From: Streptomyces chattanoogensis
Lineage (GTDB): Bacteria; Actinomycetota; Actinomycetes; Streptomycetales; Streptomycetaceae
DNA length: 64,000 nucleotides
NCBI RefSeq assembly: GCF_001294335.1
Contig: NZ_LGKG01000068.1
Coordinates: 1-64,000, forward strand
Direction: 5' to 3'
The translations under genes were made by a program, and so were the position numbers. The notes beneath the pieces are model-generated. The model was given only the letters and a program-made list of their open reading frames with translations, was not told where the DNA came from and searched no databases. This document shows, one piece after another, positions 16,779 to 27,453 of the stretch (position 1 is the stretch's first letter; every line of letters starts with the position of its first letter).

Positions 16779-19610
16779 GTGTCCGTCTTCAACAAGCTCA
16801 TGCGTGCAGGCGAAGGAAAGATCCTGCGCAAACTGCACCGCATCGCGGGCCAGGTCAACTCCATCGAAGAGGACTTCGCGGCCCTTTCCGACGCCGAGCT
16901 GCGGGCGCTCACCGACGAGTACAAAGAGCGGTACGCGGACGGCGAGAGCCTGGACGACCTGCTGCCCGAGGCGTTCGCCACGGTCCGTGAGGCCGCCAAG
17001 CGTGTGCTCGGCCAGCGCCACTACGACGTGCAGCTGATGGGTGGCGCAGCCCTTCACCTGGGATATGTCGCCGAGATGAAGACCGGTGAGGGCAAGACCC
17101 TCGTCGGTACCCTTCCGACGTACCTCAATGCGCTGTCCGGCAAGGGCGTCCACCTGATCACGGTCAATGACTATCTGGCCGAGCGCGACTCCGAGATGAT
17201 GGGCCGGGTCCACAAATTCCTGGGCCTGACCGTCGGTTGCATCCTCGCCGACATGACGCCGGCCCAGCGCCGCGAGCAGTACAACTGCGACATCACGTAC
17301 GGCACGAACAACGAGTTCGGCTTCGACTACCTGCGTGACAACATGGCCTGGTCGCAGGACGAACTCGTCCAGCGGGGCCACAATTTCGCGGTCGTCGACG
17401 AGGTCGACTCGATCCTCGTCGACGAGGCCCGTACGCCGCTGATCATCTCCGGCCCGGCGGACTCCGCCACCAAGTGGTACGGCGACTTCGCCAAGTTGGT
17501 CAAGCGCCTGAAGCGGGGCGAGGCCGCCAACCCGCAGCGCGGCATCGAGGAGACCGGCGACTACGACGTCGACGAGAAGAAGCGCACGGTCGGCATCCAC
17601 GAGTCCGGCGTCAGCAAGGTCGAGGACTGGCTGGGCATCGACAACCTCTACGAGTCGGTGAACACCCCGCTCGTCGGCTACCTCAACAACGCGATCAAGG
17701 CCAAGGAGCTGTTCAAGAACGACAAGGACTACGTCGTCATCGACGGCGAGGTCATGATCGTCGACGAGCACACCGGCCGTATCCTCGCCGGCCGCCGCTA
17801 CAACGAGGGCATGCACCAGGCCATCGAGGCGAAGGAAGGGGTGGAGATCAAGGACGAGAACCAGACGCTCGCCACGATCACCCTGCAGAACTTCTTCCGC
17901 CTCTACGACAAGCTCTCCGGCATGACCGGTACGGCCATGACCGAGGCCGCCGAGTTCCACCAGATCTACAAGCTCGGCGTCGTCCCGATCCCGACGAACC
18001 GCCCGATGGTCCGTATGGACCAGGCGGACCTGATCTACCGCACCGAGCCCGCGAAGTTCGACGCGGTCGTCGAGGACATCGTCGAGAAGCACGCCAAGGG
18101 GCAGCCGATCCTGGTCGGCACGACCTCCGTGGAGAAGTCCGAGTACCTCTCCCAGCAGCTCAACAAGCGCGGGGTGCCGCACGAGGTCCTCAACGCCAAG
18201 CAGCACGACCGGGAGGCGTCGATCGTCGCCCAGGCCGGCCGCAAGGGCTCGGTCACGGTCGCCACGAACATGGCCGGCCGCGGTACGGACATCAAGCTCG
18301 GCGGCAACCCCGACGACCTCGCCGAGGCCGAGCTGCGCCAGATGGGCCTGGACCCGGTCGAGCACGTCGAGGAGTGGGCGGCCGCGCTGCCCGCCGCCCT
18401 GGAACGCGCCGAGGCCGCGGTCAAGGCGGAGTTCGAGGAGGTCAAGGAGCTCGGCGGGCTCTACGTCCTGGGCACCGAGCGGCATGAGTCGCGCCGTATC
18501 GACAACCAGCTGCGCGGCCGCTCCGGCCGTCAGGGCGACCCCGGCGAGTCCCGCTTCTACCTCTCCCTCGGTGACGACCTGATGCGGCTGTTCAAGGCCC
18601 AGATGGTCGAGCGCGTCATGGCCATGGCCAACGTCCCCGACGACGTACCGATCGAGAACAAGATGGTGACCCGGGCGATCGCCTCCGCCCAGTCGCAGGT
18701 CGAGCAGCAGAACTTCGAGACGCGCAAGAACGTCCTGAAGTACGACGAGGTGCTCAACCGCCAGCGCGAGGTCATCTACGGCGAGCGGCGCCGCGTCCTG
18801 GAGGGCGAGGATCTGCAGGAGCAGATCAAGCACTTCATGGACGACACCATCGACGCCTACATCCAGGCGGAGACGGTCGAGGGCTTCGCCGAGGAGTGGG
18901 ACCTGGACCGGCTGTGGGGCGCGTTCAAGCAGCTCTACCCGGTCAAGGTGACCCTCGAGGAGCTCGAGGAGGAGATCGGCGACCGGGCCGGTATGACCTC
19001 CGAGTTCATCGCCGATGCCGTCAAGGACGACATCCACGAGCAGTACGCCGCCCGTGAGGAGCAGCTCGGCTCGGAGATCATGCGCGAGCTGGAGCGGCGC
19101 GTCGTGCTGTCCGTCCTGGACCGCAAGTGGCGTGAGCACCTCTACGAGATGGACTACCTCCAGGAGGGCATCGGCCTGCGGGCGATGGCCCAGAAGGACC
19201 CGCTGGTCGAGTACCAGCGCGAGGGCTTCGACATGTTCACCGCGATGATGGAGGGCATCAAGGAGGAGTCCGTCGGCTATCTGTTCAACCTGGAGGTCCA
19301 GGTGGAGCAGCAGGTCGAGGAGGTCCCGGTCCAGGAGACGGCCGAGCAGCCCTCCCTGGAGAAGGCCGCGGACGTGGTCCCGGCCGGTGCGGGCCGCCCC
19401 GAGATCCACGCCAAGGGCCTGGAGGCCCCGCAGCGTCCGGACCGGCTGCACTTCACCGCGCCCAAGGTGGACGGCGACGGCAGCGTCATCGAGGGTGACT
19501 TCGTCAGCGACGAGGACACCGACGGCCCGGCCCGTTCGGAGGCCGACGGGCTGACGCGGGCGGAGCGGCGCAAGGCGCAGAAGAGCGGCGGGCGGCGCCG
19601 CAAGAAGTAA
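16779..19610 (+). CDS. secA: Protein translocase ATPase SecA
   Basis: 943 residues from GTG 16779, preceded by AAGGAG at ideal spacing; the frame is open farther upstream but SecA homology starts with [13 protein letters not shown]. Walker A is [12 protein letters not shown] (about residues 102-113). The DEAD-like box [22 protein letters not shown] spans the nucleotide site, and helicase motif VI is [17 protein letters not shown]. SecA drives Sec-dependent export. The C-terminus ends in a Lys/Arg-rich tail and lacks the zinc-binding SEC-C motif, as usual for actinobacterial SecA1. The Rv3235-like gene downstream is a recurrent actinobacterial neighbour. Confidence 0.98.
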   Translation: MSVFNKLMRAGEGKILRKLHRIAGQVNSIEEDFAALSDAELRALTDEYKERYADGESLDDLLPEAFATVREAAKRVLGQRHYDVQLMGGAALHLGYVAEMKTGEGKTLVGTLPTYLNALSGKGVHLITVNDYLAERDSEMMGRVHKFLGLTVGCILADMTPAQRREQYNCDITYGTNNEFGFDYLRDNMAWSQDELVQRGHNFAVVDEVDSILVDEARTPLIISGPADSATKWYGDFAKLVKRLKRGEAANPQRGIEETGDYDVDEKKRTVGIHESGVSKVEDWLGIDNLYESVNTPLVGYLNNAIKAKELFKNDKDYVVIDGEVMIVDEHTGRILAGRRYNEGMHQAIEAKEGVEIKDENQTLATITLQNFFRLYDKLSGMTGTAMTEAAEFHQIYKLGVVPIPTNRPMVRMDQADLIYRTEPAKFDAVVEDIVEKHAKGQPILVGTTSVEKSEYLSQQLNKRGVPHEVLNAKQHDREASIVAQAGRKGSVTVATNMAGRGTDIKLGGNPDDLAEAELRQMGLDPVEHVEEWAAALPAALERAEAAVKAEFEEVKELGGLYVLGTERHESRRIDNQLRGRSGRQGDPGESRFYLSLGDDLMRLFKAQMVERVMAMANVPDDVPIENKMVTRAIASAQSQVEQQNFETRKNVLKYDEVLNRQREVIYGERRRVLEGEDLQEQIKHFMDDTIDAYIQAETVEGFAEEWDLDRLWGAFKQLYPVKVTLEELEEEIGDRAGMTSEFIADAVKDDIHEQYAAREEQLGSEIMRELERRVVLSVLDRKWREHLYEMDYLQEGIGLRAMAQKDPLVEYQREGFDMFTAMMEGIKEESVGYLFNLEVQVEQQVEEVPVQETAEQPSLEKAADVVPAGAGRPEIHAKGLEAPQRPDRLHFTAPKVDGDGSVIEGDFVSDEDTDGPARSEADGLTRAERRKAQKSGGRRRKK

Positions 19611-19623
19611 GGACGCACAGGAG

Positions 19624-19653
19624 GCGCCCCGGCTGTGACGGCCGGGGCGCTTT
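19624..19653 (+). terminator. Terminator of secA
   Basis: Ten-base perfect arms (GCGCCCCGGC / GCCGGGGCGC) around a seven-base loop, followed by TTT, 13 bases after the secA stop. It may serve both secA and the convergent Rv3235-like gene. Confidence 0.8.
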
Positions 19654-19702
19654 CGCATGCCGGGGCCCCTCGCCGCGGGCCCCGATGGCGCGCCGGTCCG
19701 CC

Positions 19703-20419
19703 CTACGGCCGCGGCGTCGGAAGCCATGGCGCCGGCATCGGGCCGATGTCGAAGGTGGCGCAGCGCCAGCGGGTGTCGGCGCAGAGCTCCAGGCGGAAGG
19801 CGAGGGCGCGGAGGCGGTCGCCGGAGGCGATGCGGGCGAAGGCCTCGATGACGCCGTCGCGGGGCCGGCACAGGCCGCACTTGCGGAGGCTGGGGAGCGG
19901 CGCGGCACGTCCCGGGCGGGCGAGGGGCCGCAGCGGGGCCATCGGGGCGAGCTCGACCAGCCGGTCGTAGGCGGCGGGCAGCGCATGCCGGAGCAGGGCG
20001 TGGACGGGGAGCTGCCCGCTCAGCGTGAGCAGCAGCTGATGGGCGAACCAGCGGTGCGGCTGGCGCTCCAGGGCGCGGCGCTGGGCCCCGACGGTCGGCA
20101 GGCGGGCGGCGATGGCTGCGTCGGCGCCCTCGGCGGCGGTGGTGCGACGGTCCCCGGCGCGCACCGGGGCCGACGGGCGGCCCGGGGTGGTGCGCGTCGT
20201 CGTCGACGGTCCACCGGGGCGGGTCCGGGCCGGGCCGCGACCGGGGCCGCCGCCCGGGCCGCGGCCGGCCCTCAGGGGGCGGCGGGGCGCGGGGACGCGG
20301 GCGGCGGGACCGTCGCCGTCGGGGGTGGGGCGCGGGCCGGGGGCGGAGTCGTCCGGGGCGTGGTCCGGGCCGGCCTGTGCGGCGGTCCCGGCGGTGCGGT
20401 TCGGGTCGGTGTCCGTCAT
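19703..20419 (-). CDS. Rv3235-family (DUF6459) protein
   Basis: 238 residues. The first ~95 are a Pro/Arg/Thr-rich disordered region. The conserved C-terminal domain (about 100-235) starts with a helix around LPTVGAQRRALERQPHRWFAHQ and has a Cys pair in RKCGLCRP plus a late Cys in WRCATFDIGP. The family is actinobacterial, of unknown function, and sits near secA in mycobacteria too. It is convergent with secA and divergent, over a 298-base gap, from the DUF6912 gene. That gap shows no clear promoter or hairpin beyond GC-rich sequence. Confidence 0.85.
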   Translation of the reverse strand: MTDTDPNRTAGTAAQAGPDHAPDDSAPGPRPTPDGDGPAARVPAPRRPLRAGRGPGGGPGRGPARTRPGGPSTTTRTTPGRPSAPVRAGDRRTTAAEGADAAIAARLPTVGAQRRALERQPHRWFAHQLLLTLSGQLPVHALLRHALPAAYDRLVELAPMAPLRPLARPGRAAPLPSLRKCGLCRPRDGVIEAFARIASGDRLRALAFRLELCADTRWRCATFDIGPMPAPWLPTPRP

Positions 20420-20717
20420 GGCGGTGTCCCCCTTGTGCCGGCGCTGGGCCGGGCGGATCGATTACCGGGCGGTAGCTTCGGGAGATCTTCTATCGACGGG
20501 GCCGGGCGGGCGGCAAGGCGGGACCGGGTGGGTGAGCGGGGGCGGAAGAATTCACCCGTCCGTGGCTCAGGCGCGGGAAATGGGGCTCGTACGGGCGCGG
20601 GCGAGGGCCCGGCGGCGGGGGACGCCGGGGCTGTGGGGGCGCCCCGATGGGGGACTCCCGCCCGTATGCTGGCTGGGCATTCTCCAGAGTCGAGCGAAAT
20701 GAGCGGAAGCGGCTGCC

Positions 20718-21224
20718 ATGCGCGTCTATGTCCCCCTGACCCTTTCCGGTCTCGCAGAGGCGCACAAAAGCGGTGAGCTGGGCCCCGGGCCCCTGGACGC
20801 GTACGCCGTCACGCCCGCGTTGCGCGAGTGGTACGTCTCGGACGACATCGAGGAGCTGGAGTACGCGGCGCTGAACCGGGCGGCCCAGGCCTCGCTGCGC
20901 CGGATCGCCGGGAATCCGCAGGCGGCGCGGCGCCGGGTCGTGGTCGCGGTGGATGTGCCCGAGGGCGCGGCGGTGGCGGACCCGGACCGGGGGCTCGACG
21001 AGTCGGCGCTGGGCGAGGTGCGGCTGGCCGGGCCGGTGCCGCTGACCAAGGCGGCGGCGGTGCATGTGGACGCGGACGACGCGGAGGCCGATGTCGCGGC
21101 GGCCGCGGCGGCGCTCGGTGCGGCCGATCAGGGGGACGACGAGGCGCAGTTCACCGTGGACGGTGCGGAGGACCATGACCTGATGTGGTTCGCGGTACAG
21201 GAGATTCCGCATCTGCTGGAGTAA
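20718..21224 (+). CDS. DUF6912 family protein
   Basis: 168 residues beginning MRVYVPLTLSGLAEAHKSGEL, the hallmark of the actinobacterial DUF6912 family. It continues through a second conserved block, ALREWYVSDDIEELEYAALNRAA, and ends acidic and alanine-rich. No catalytic or membrane motif is visible. It is probably a small soluble protein. The ATG is preceded by GAGCGGAAGCGG. The HAD hydrolase follows about 140 bases later in the same direction. Function unknown. Confidence 0.86.
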   Translation: MRVYVPLTLSGLAEAHKSGELGPGPLDAYAVTPALREWYVSDDIEELEYAALNRAAQASLRRIAGNPQAARRRVVVAVDVPEGAAVADPDRGLDESALGEVRLAGPVPLTKAAAVHVDADDAEADVAAAAAALGAADQGDDEAQFTVDGAEDHDLMWFAVQEIPHLLE

Positions 21225-21363
21225 CGGGCCGGGCCGGGGCGGGCCGGCGCCCGTTCCGGCGTTGTCAGTGGGGCCGGGTACTTTTTCTGCGGGGGACTTG
21301 CGACGGCGCCTGCGGGCGCATCTGCAAGGGAACTGCACGGGGAAGTACGTGGGGATGTGACCT

Positions 21364-21417
21364 GCATGGGGAGTAACGGGGCCAGGCCGGGCATGGGGAG
21401 TAACGGTGCCAGGCCGG
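21364..21417 (+). repeat. 27-bp tandem duplication at the HAD gene start
   Basis: Two 27-base units (21364-21390, 21391-21417) differ at a single base (G/T). Each contains an in-frame ATG (21366, 21393) and encodes MGSNGARP plus one more residue. The gene therefore carries a duplicated N-terminus or start region. Confidence 0.95.
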
Positions 21418-22067
21418 CGGCACACATCGTGTGGGACTGGAACGGCACGCTGTTCCATGACACCGACGCGGTGGTCGGGGCGACCAATTCCGCCTTCGCG
21501 GAGCTCGGCCTGGAGCCGATCACGCAGGAGCGGTACCGGGAGCTGTACTGCGTGCCCATTCCGCGGTTCTACGAGCGGCTGATGGGGCGGCTGCCGACCG
21601 AGGCCGAGTGGCTGGTGATGGACGAGGCCTTCCAGCGGCATTACGCCGAGCACCGGGTGCGGTGCCGGCTGGCCGACGGGGTGGATCTGCTGCTGGCGGA
21701 GTGGCAGGCGGCCGGGCGCAGCCAGTCGATCCTCAGCATGTACGGCCACGACGAGCTGATACCGCTGGTGCGCGGCTTCGGGATCGAGGCGCGCTTCGTA
21801 CGGGTCGACGGCCGGACCGGGCCGTCCGGGGGCGGCAAGAGCGCGCACATGGTGCGCCATCTGGCGGCGCTGAGGAATGTGGAGCCGCGGCGTACCGTCG
21901 TCATCGGCGACGCGGCGGATGATGCGCTGGCCGCGCGGGACGCCGGAGCGCATGCGGTGCTCTACACCGGCGGATCGCACAGCCGGGCCAGTCTGGAGGC
22001 CGCCGGGGTGCCGGTGGTGGACACCCTCGCCGAGGCGGTGGAAACCGCCGCGGAGCTGGCACGATGA
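21366..22067 (+). CDS. HAD-superfamily hydrolase
   Basis: 233 residues from ATG 21366; GTG 21357 and ATG 21393 are alternatives and none has a strong ribosome-binding site. After the duplicated leader, the HAD core starts with VWDWNGTLFHDT, the DxN(G)T motif I with nucleophile Asp in DWNGT. The C-terminal motif is VIGDAADDALAARDAGAHAVLY, motif IV being GDAADD. A helical cap lies between them. The overall pattern resembles phosphoglycolate phosphatase-like subfamily I enzymes. The substrate is not predictable. The second motif I residue being Asn rather than Asp is seen in some HAD subfamilies. Confidence 0.87.
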   Translation: MGSNGARPGMGSNGARPAAHIVWDWNGTLFHDTDAVVGATNSAFAELGLEPITQERYRELYCVPIPRFYERLMGRLPTEAEWLVMDEAFQRHYAEHRVRCRLADGVDLLLAEWQAAGRSQSILSMYGHDELIPLVRGFGIEARFVRVDGRTGPSGGGKSAHMVRHLAALRNVEPRRTVVIGDAADDALAARDAGAHAVLYTGGSHSRASLEAAGVPVVDTLAEAVETAAELAR

Positions 22068-22469
22068 GGAGCGGAAGGGTACCCCGTCCGGCTCGTGCCA
22101 TCGCACATCCGACCCGTCCGCACGTTGTCCGGATGGTCTAAGTTCAAAGTGGGGTTTTGTACGTACCCGGACCATGACGGCACCCCCGCCGGGAGCGATA
22201 GCCTTGCACCGTGATCAGCGCGATAACCCGCGGGGGCGCCGAGGCCCCCGCCGTGCGCCCGGGACACCACCGTGACCGGGCGGTCGCTGGTCTTTGCGGC
22301 CACGGGCCCATGACGACTCCGTCAAGACTTGCCGAACCCGGTACGGCCCTCTCCCATCGCGGCATAGCGTCGACATCGACAGGACACCCCGCGTCGCGGC
22401 GGCGTTGTGCAGCATCCACAAAGTTCTTCCACGACGTCACGCAACGGCGCGCGACAGGAGCCAGAGGAC
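22068..22469 (+). other. Leader/promoter region of the glutamate dehydrogenase gene
   Basis: 402 bases without a credible gene. Short open frames here have no family resemblance and poor codon bias. An AT-richer island around 22120-22165 is the best place for a promoter, but I could not assign -35/-10 boxes. The last 30 bases carry the ribosome-binding site AGAGGAC for the downstream ATG. Confidence 0.4.
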
Positions 22470-25400
22470 ATGCAGACCAAGCTGGACGAAGCCAAGACCG
22501 AGCTGCTCGCCAGGGCCGCCCGGGTCGTTGAAAGCAGCCCGGCCGGGGGCAAGCACCCGGTACGCGGCCTTGACCCGGACATCCTTGCGGGATACCTCCA
22601 GCGCTACTACCTGCACACCGCCCCCGAGGACCTGATCGACCGCGACCCGGTCGACGTCTTCGGCGCCGCCCTCTCGCACTACCGCCTCGCGGAGATGCGC
22701 CCGCAGGGCACCGCCAGGGTCCGGGTGCAGACGCCGACCGTCGAGGAGAACGGCTGGACCAGCAGCCATTCCGTGGTCGAGGTCGTCACCGACGACATGC
22801 CGTTCCTGGTCGACTCGGTCACCAATGAGCTCTCGCGCCAGGGCCGCGGCATCCACCTCGTGATCCACCCGCAGGTGACGGTCCGCCGCGATGTCGCGGG
22901 CAAGCTGATCGAGGTCCTCGACACCAACGGCGACGCCCACCCGAACGGCGGCGGCATCAAGGCCGCCGAGCTGCCGCACGACGCGGTGACCGAGTCCTGG
23001 ATCCACGTTGAGACCGACCGTGAGACCGACCGCGACGACCTCAAGCAGATCACCGCCGATCTGCTGCAGGTGCTGTCCGACGTCCGCGAGGCCGTCGAGG
23101 ACTGGGACAAGATGCGCGCCTCCGCGCTGCGCATCGCCGAGGAACTCCCGGCCGAGCCGCTCGCCGACGATCTGCCCGAGGGAGAGGTCGACGAGGCCCG
23201 CGAGCTGCTGCGCTGGCTGTCCGACGACCACTTCACCTTCATCGGCTACCGCGAGTACGAGCTGGCCTCCGCGCCCGGCGAGGACGGCACCGAGGAGGAC
23301 GTGCTGACCGCCGTGCCCGGTACCGGCCTGGGCATTCTGCGCTCCGACCCGCCGCACCGCGAGAGCGACGCCGGCCACCCCGTCTCGCCGTCCTTCAACC
23401 GTCTGCCCGCCGACGCCCGCGCCAAGGCCCGCGAGCACAAGCTGCTGATCCTGACCAAGGCCAACAGCCGCGCCACGGTGCACCGCCCCTCGTACCTCGA
23501 CTACGTGGGCGTGAAGAAGTTCGACAAGAACGGCAACGTCGTCGGCGAGCGCCGCTTCCTGGGCCTGTTCTCGTCGGCCGCGTACACCGAGTCCGTACGC
23601 CGCGTCCCGGTCATCCGCCGTAAGGTCGCCGGGGTCCTCGAGGGCGCCGGGTTCACCGCGAACAGCCACGACGGCCGCGACCTGCTGCAGATCCTGGAGA
23701 CCTACCCGCGCGACGAGCTGTTCCAGACCCCGGTCGACCAGCTCCGGTCCATCGCCACCAGCGTGCTCTACCTCCAGGAGCGCCGCAGGCTGCGGCTCTT
23801 CCTCCGCCAGGACGAGTACGGCCGCTACTACTCCGCGCTGGTCTACCTCCCGCGCGACCGCTACACCACCGGCGTCCGGCTGCGCCTGATCGACATCCTC
23901 AAGGAGGAGCTGGGCGGCACCAGCGTCGACTTCACGGCCTGGAACACCGAGTCGGTCCTGTCCCGGCTGCACTTCGTCATCCGGGTCCAGCCGGGCGCCA
24001 GCCTGCCGGACCTCACCGACGCCGACGTCGACCGCATCGAGTCCCGCCTGGTGGAGGCCGCCCGCTCCTGGGCCGACGGCTTCTCCGAGGCGCTGATCTC
24101 CGAGGTCGGCGAGGAGCGCGCCGCCGAGCTGCTGCGCCGCTACGGCCACGCCTTCCCCGAGGGCTACAAGGCCGACAACAAGCCCCGCAGCGCGGTCGCC
24201 GACATCCAGCACCTGGAGAAGCTCACCGAAGAGCCCGGCAAGGAGTTCTCGGTCAGCCTGTACGAGCCGGTCGGCGCGGGCCCCGGCGAGCGCCGCTTCA
24301 AGATCTACCGCCGCGGCGAGCAGGTCTCGCTGTCCCGGGTGCTGCCGGGCCTGAACCGCCTGGGCGTCGAGGTCATCGACGAGCGCCCGCACGAGCTGCG
24401 CTGCGCGGACGGCACCGTCGCCTGGATCTACGACTTCGGTCTGCGGATGCCGGAGCATGTCTCCGGCGACGACGCCCGCGAGCGGTTCCAGGAAGCCTTC
24501 ACCGCGGTGTGGACCGGCGCCGCCGAGAGCGACAACTTCAACAAGCTGGTGCTGCGGGCCGGGCTCAACTGGCGCCAGGCGATGGTGCTGCGCGCATACG
24601 CCAAGTACCTGCGGCAGGCCGGTGCCACCTTCAGCCAGACGTACATGGAGGACACCCTCTCCAACAACGTCCACACCACCCGGCTGCTGGTCTCGCTCTT
24701 CGAGGCCCGGATGTCCCCGGAGCGCCAGCGGGCCGGCACCGAGCTGACCGACGCGCTGCTGGAGGAGCTGGACGCCGCGCTCGACCAGGTCGCCTCCCTG
24801 GACGAGGACCGCATCCTGCGCTCCTTCCTGACCGTCATCAAGGCGACGCTGCGCACCAACCACTACCAGCGCGACAGCGCGGGCAAGCCGCACGCCTACC
24901 TGTCCATGAAGCTGGACCCGCAGGCGATCCCCGATCTGCCCGCGCCCCGCCCGGCGTACGAGATCTGGGTGTACTCGCCCCGCGTCGAGGGCGTCCACCT
25001 GCGCTTCGGCAAGGTCGCCCGCGGCGGTCTGCGCTGGTCGGACCGCCGGGAGGACTTCCGTACGGAGATCCTCGGCCTGGTCAAGGCGCAGATGGTCAAG
25101 AACACCGTCATCGTGCCCGTCGGCGCCAAGGGCGGCTTCGTCGGCAAGCAGCTGCCGGACCCGTCTTCGGACCGGGACGCCTGGCTGGCCGAGGGCATCG
25201 CCTGCTACAAGACCTTCATCTCCGGTCTGCTGGACATCACCGACAACCTCGTCGGCGGCGAGGTCGTGCCCCCGCACAACGTCGTCCGGCACGACGAGGA
25301 CGACACCTACCTGGTGGTCGCGGCCGACAAGGGCACCGCGACGTTCTCGGACATCGCCAACGAGGTCGCCGAGTCGTACGGTTTCTGGCTGGGCGACGCC

Positions 25401-27431
25401 TTCGCCTCCGGCGGCAGCGCCGGTTACGACCACAAGGGCATGGGCATCACCGCCCGCGGTGCCTGGGAGTCGGTCAAGCGGCACTTCCGCGAGCTGGGCC
25501 ACGACACCCAGACCCAGGACTTCACCGTGGTCGGCGTCGGCGACATGTCCGGTGACGTCTTCGGCAACGGCATGCTGCTCAGCGAGCACATCCGGCTTGT
25601 CGCGGCCTTCGACCACCGGCACATCTTCCTCGACCCCAGCCCGGACGCGGCGACCTCGTACGCCGAGCGCCGCCGGCTCTTCGAGCTGCCCCGTTCCTCC
25701 TGGGCGGACTACAACACCGAGCTGCTCTCGCAGGGCGGCGGCATCCACCCGCGCTCGGCCAAGTCCATCCCGATCAACGCACAGGTGCGGGCCGCCCTCG
25801 GCATCGAGGCCGGCGTGAAGAAGATGACCCCGGCCGATCTGATGCGGGCGATCCTCAAGGCGCCGGTCGACCTGCTGTGGAACGGCGGCATCGGCACCTA
25901 TGTGAAGTCCTCGGCGGAGTCCCAGGCCGATGCGGGCGACAAGTCCAACGACGCGATCCGCGTCAACGGCGAGGACCTGCGCGTCAAGGTCGTCGGCGAG
26001 GGCGGCAACCTCGGCCTGACCCAGCTGGGCCGGATCGAGTTCGCCGCGGCCGGCGGGAAGATCAACACCGATGCGATCGACAACAGCGCCGGTGTGGACA
26101 CCTCCGACCACGAGGTCAACATCAAGATCCTGCTCAACGCCGTGGTGGCCGAGGGCGATATGACGACCAAGCAGCGCAACAAGCTGCTGGCCGAGATGAC
26201 CGACGAGGTCGGCGCGCTGGTGCTGCGCAACAACTACGCGCAGAACACCGCGCTGGCACTGGCGCTGGCCCAGTCCTCGAGCATGCTGCACGCCCAGCAG
26301 CGCTTCATGCGCCGCCTGGTGCGGGACGGTGACCTCGACCGGGCGCTGGAGTTCCTGCCCACCGACCGGCAGATCCGCGAGCGGCTCAACGCCGGGCGCG
26401 GCCTGACCCAGCCCGAGACCGCGGTGCTCCTGGCGTACACCAAGATCACGGTGGCCGAGTCGCTGATCCAGACCACGCTGCCGGACGACGCCTACCTCCA
26501 GCGGCTGCTGCACGCCTACTTCCCGTCGGCGCTCTACGACCGCTTCCCCGAGCAGGTCGACGGGCACGCCCTGCGCCGCGAGATCGTCACGACGGTGATG
26601 GTCAACGACACCGTCAACACCGGCGGTACGAGCTTCCTGCACCGGATGCGGGAGGAGACCGGCGCCTCCCTCGAAGAGGTGGTGCGGGCGCACACCGCGG
26701 CCCGGGCGATCTTCCGGCTCAACCAGGTCTGGGACGACGTCGAGGCGCTCGACAATGTCGTCGCGGCCGATGTCCAGACCCGGATCCGGCTGCACTCGCG
26801 GCGGCTGGTCGAGCGCGGCACCCGCTGGCTGCTCAACAACCGTCCGCAGCCGCTGGAGCTCTCCGAGACCATCGACTTCTTCAGCGAGCGGGTCGCCCAG
26901 GTCTGGGCGGAGCTGCCGAAGCTGCTGCAGGGCAGCGACGCGGAGTGGCACCAGACGATCCTGGAGGAGCTGACGGCGAGCGGGGTGCCCGAGCCGCTCG
27001 CGGTCCAGGTGGCCGGCTTCTCGTCGGTCTTCCCGGCGCTGGACATCGTCGCCGTCGCCGACCGCGTCGGCAAGGAGCCGCTGGAAGTCGCCGAGGTCTA
27101 CTACGACCTGGGCGACCGGCTGCGGATCAACCAGCTCCTGGACCGCATCCTGGAGCTGCCGCGCGCCGACCGCTGGCAGTCGATGGCCCGCGCCTCCATC
27201 CGTGAGGACCTCTTCGCCGTGCATGCCGCGCTGACCAACGATGTGCTGGCGGCGGGCAACGGCTCCGCGACGCCCGAGCAGCGCTTCAAGTCGTGGGAGG
27301 AGGCCAACGGCGCGATTCTGAGCCGGGCCCGCGCGACGCTGGAGGAGATCCAGGGGTCGGAGGGCTTCGACCTGGCGAATCTGTCGGTGGCCATGCGGAC
27401 CATGCGTACGCTGCTCAGGACGCACAGCTGA
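22470..27431 (+). CDS. gdh: NAD-specific glutamate dehydrogenase, large (180-kDa) type
   Basis: 1653 residues, the expected size of the L-GDH180 class first characterised in Streptomyces clavuligerus. It oxidises glutamate to 2-oxoglutarate with NAD+. The long N-terminal regulatory part (ACT-like segments, about 1-700) precedes the catalytic block (about 720-1250). That block contains GGLRWSDRREDFRTE, PVGAKGGFVGKQ (substrate-lysine region), GGEVVPPHNVVRHDEDDTYLV, and VVGEGGNLGLTQLGR of the dinucleotide-binding domain. A helical C-terminal region follows. The ATG 22470 is chosen because homology starts with MQTKLDEAKTELL and an AGAGGAC site precedes it. A strong terminator follows. Confidence 0.96.
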   Translation: MQTKLDEAKTELLARAARVVESSPAGGKHPVRGLDPDILAGYLQRYYLHTAPEDLIDRDPVDVFGAALSHYRLAEMRPQGTARVRVQTPTVEENGWTSSHSVVEVVTDDMPFLVDSVTNELSRQGRGIHLVIHPQVTVRRDVAGKLIEVLDTNGDAHPNGGGIKAAELPHDAVTESWIHVETDRETDRDDLKQITADLLQVLSDVREAVEDWDKMRASALRIAEELPAEPLADDLPEGEVDEARELLRWLSDDHFTFIGYREYELASAPGEDGTEEDVLTAVPGTGLGILRSDPPHRESDAGHPVSPSFNRLPADARAKAREHKLLILTKANSRATVHRPSYLDYVGVKKFDKNGNVVGERRFLGLFSSAAYTESVRRVPVIRRKVAGVLEGAGFTANSHDGRDLLQILETYPRDELFQTPVDQLRSIATSVLYLQERRRLRLFLRQDEYGRYYSALVYLPRDRYTTGVRLRLIDILKEELGGTSVDFTAWNTESVLSRLHFVIRVQPGASLPDLTDADVDRIESRLVEAARSWADGFSEALISEVGEERAAELLRRYGHAFPEGYKADNKPRSAVADIQHLEKLTEEPGKEFSVSLYEPVGAGPGERRFKIYRRGEQVSLSRVLPGLNRLGVEVIDERPHELRCADGTVAWIYDFGLRMPEHVSGDDARERFQEAFTAVWTGAAESDNFNKLVLRAGLNWRQAMVLRAYAKYLRQAGATFSQTYMEDTLSNNVHTTRLLVSLFEARMSPERQRAGTELTDALLEELDAALDQVASLDEDRILRSFLTVIKATLRTNHYQRDSAGKPHAYLSMKLDPQAIPDLPAPRPAYEIWVYSPRVEGVHLRFGKVARGGLRWSDRREDFRTEILGLVKAQMVKNTVIVPVGAKGGFVGKQLPDPSSDRDAWLAEGIACYKTFISGLLDITDNLVGGEVVPPHNVVRHDEDDTYLVVAADKGTATFSDIANEVAESYGFWLGDAFASGGSAGYDHKGMGITARGAWESVKRHFRELGHDTQTQDFTVVGVGDMSGDVFGNGMLLSEHIRLVAAFDHRHIFLDPSPDAATSYAERRRLFELPRSSWADYNTELLSQGGGIHPRSAKSIPINAQVRAALGIEAGVKKMTPADLMRAILKAPVDLLWNGGIGTYVKSSAESQADAGDKSNDAIRVNGEDLRVKVVGEGGNLGLTQLGRIEFAAAGGKINTDAIDNSAGVDTSDHEVNIKILLNAVVAEGDMTTKQRNKLLAEMTDEVGALVLRNNYAQNTALALALAQSSSMLHAQQRFMRRLVRDGDLDRALEFLPTDRQIRERLNAGRGLTQPETAVLLAYTKITVAESLIQTTLPDDAYLQRLLHAYFPSALYDRFPEQVDGHALRREIVTTVMVNDTVNTGGTSFLHRMREETGASLEEVVRAHTAARAIFRLNQVWDDVEALDNVVAADVQTRIRLHSRRLVERGTRWLLNNRPQPLELSETIDFFSERVAQVWAELPKLLQGSDAEWHQTILEELTASGVPEPLAVQVAGFSSVFPALDIVAVADRVGKEPLEVAEVYYDLGDRLRINQLLDRILELPRADRWQSMARASIREDLFAVHAALTNDVLAAGNGSATPEQRFKSWEEANGAILSRARATLEEIQGSEGFDLANLSVAMRTMRTLLRTHS

Positions 27432-27453
27432 CGAGCCGCACGCAGGCATGAGT

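Noticed and set aside
16653..19880. 1075-codon antisense frame over secA
   Set aside because: SecA motifs on the plus strand are unambiguous; the antisense product is Leu/Val/Asp-rich shadow sequence.
22144..22440. Small minus-strand frames upstream of the glutamate dehydrogenase gene
   Set aside because: No ribosome-binding sites, no homology and several overlapping alternatives; treated as non-coding leader.
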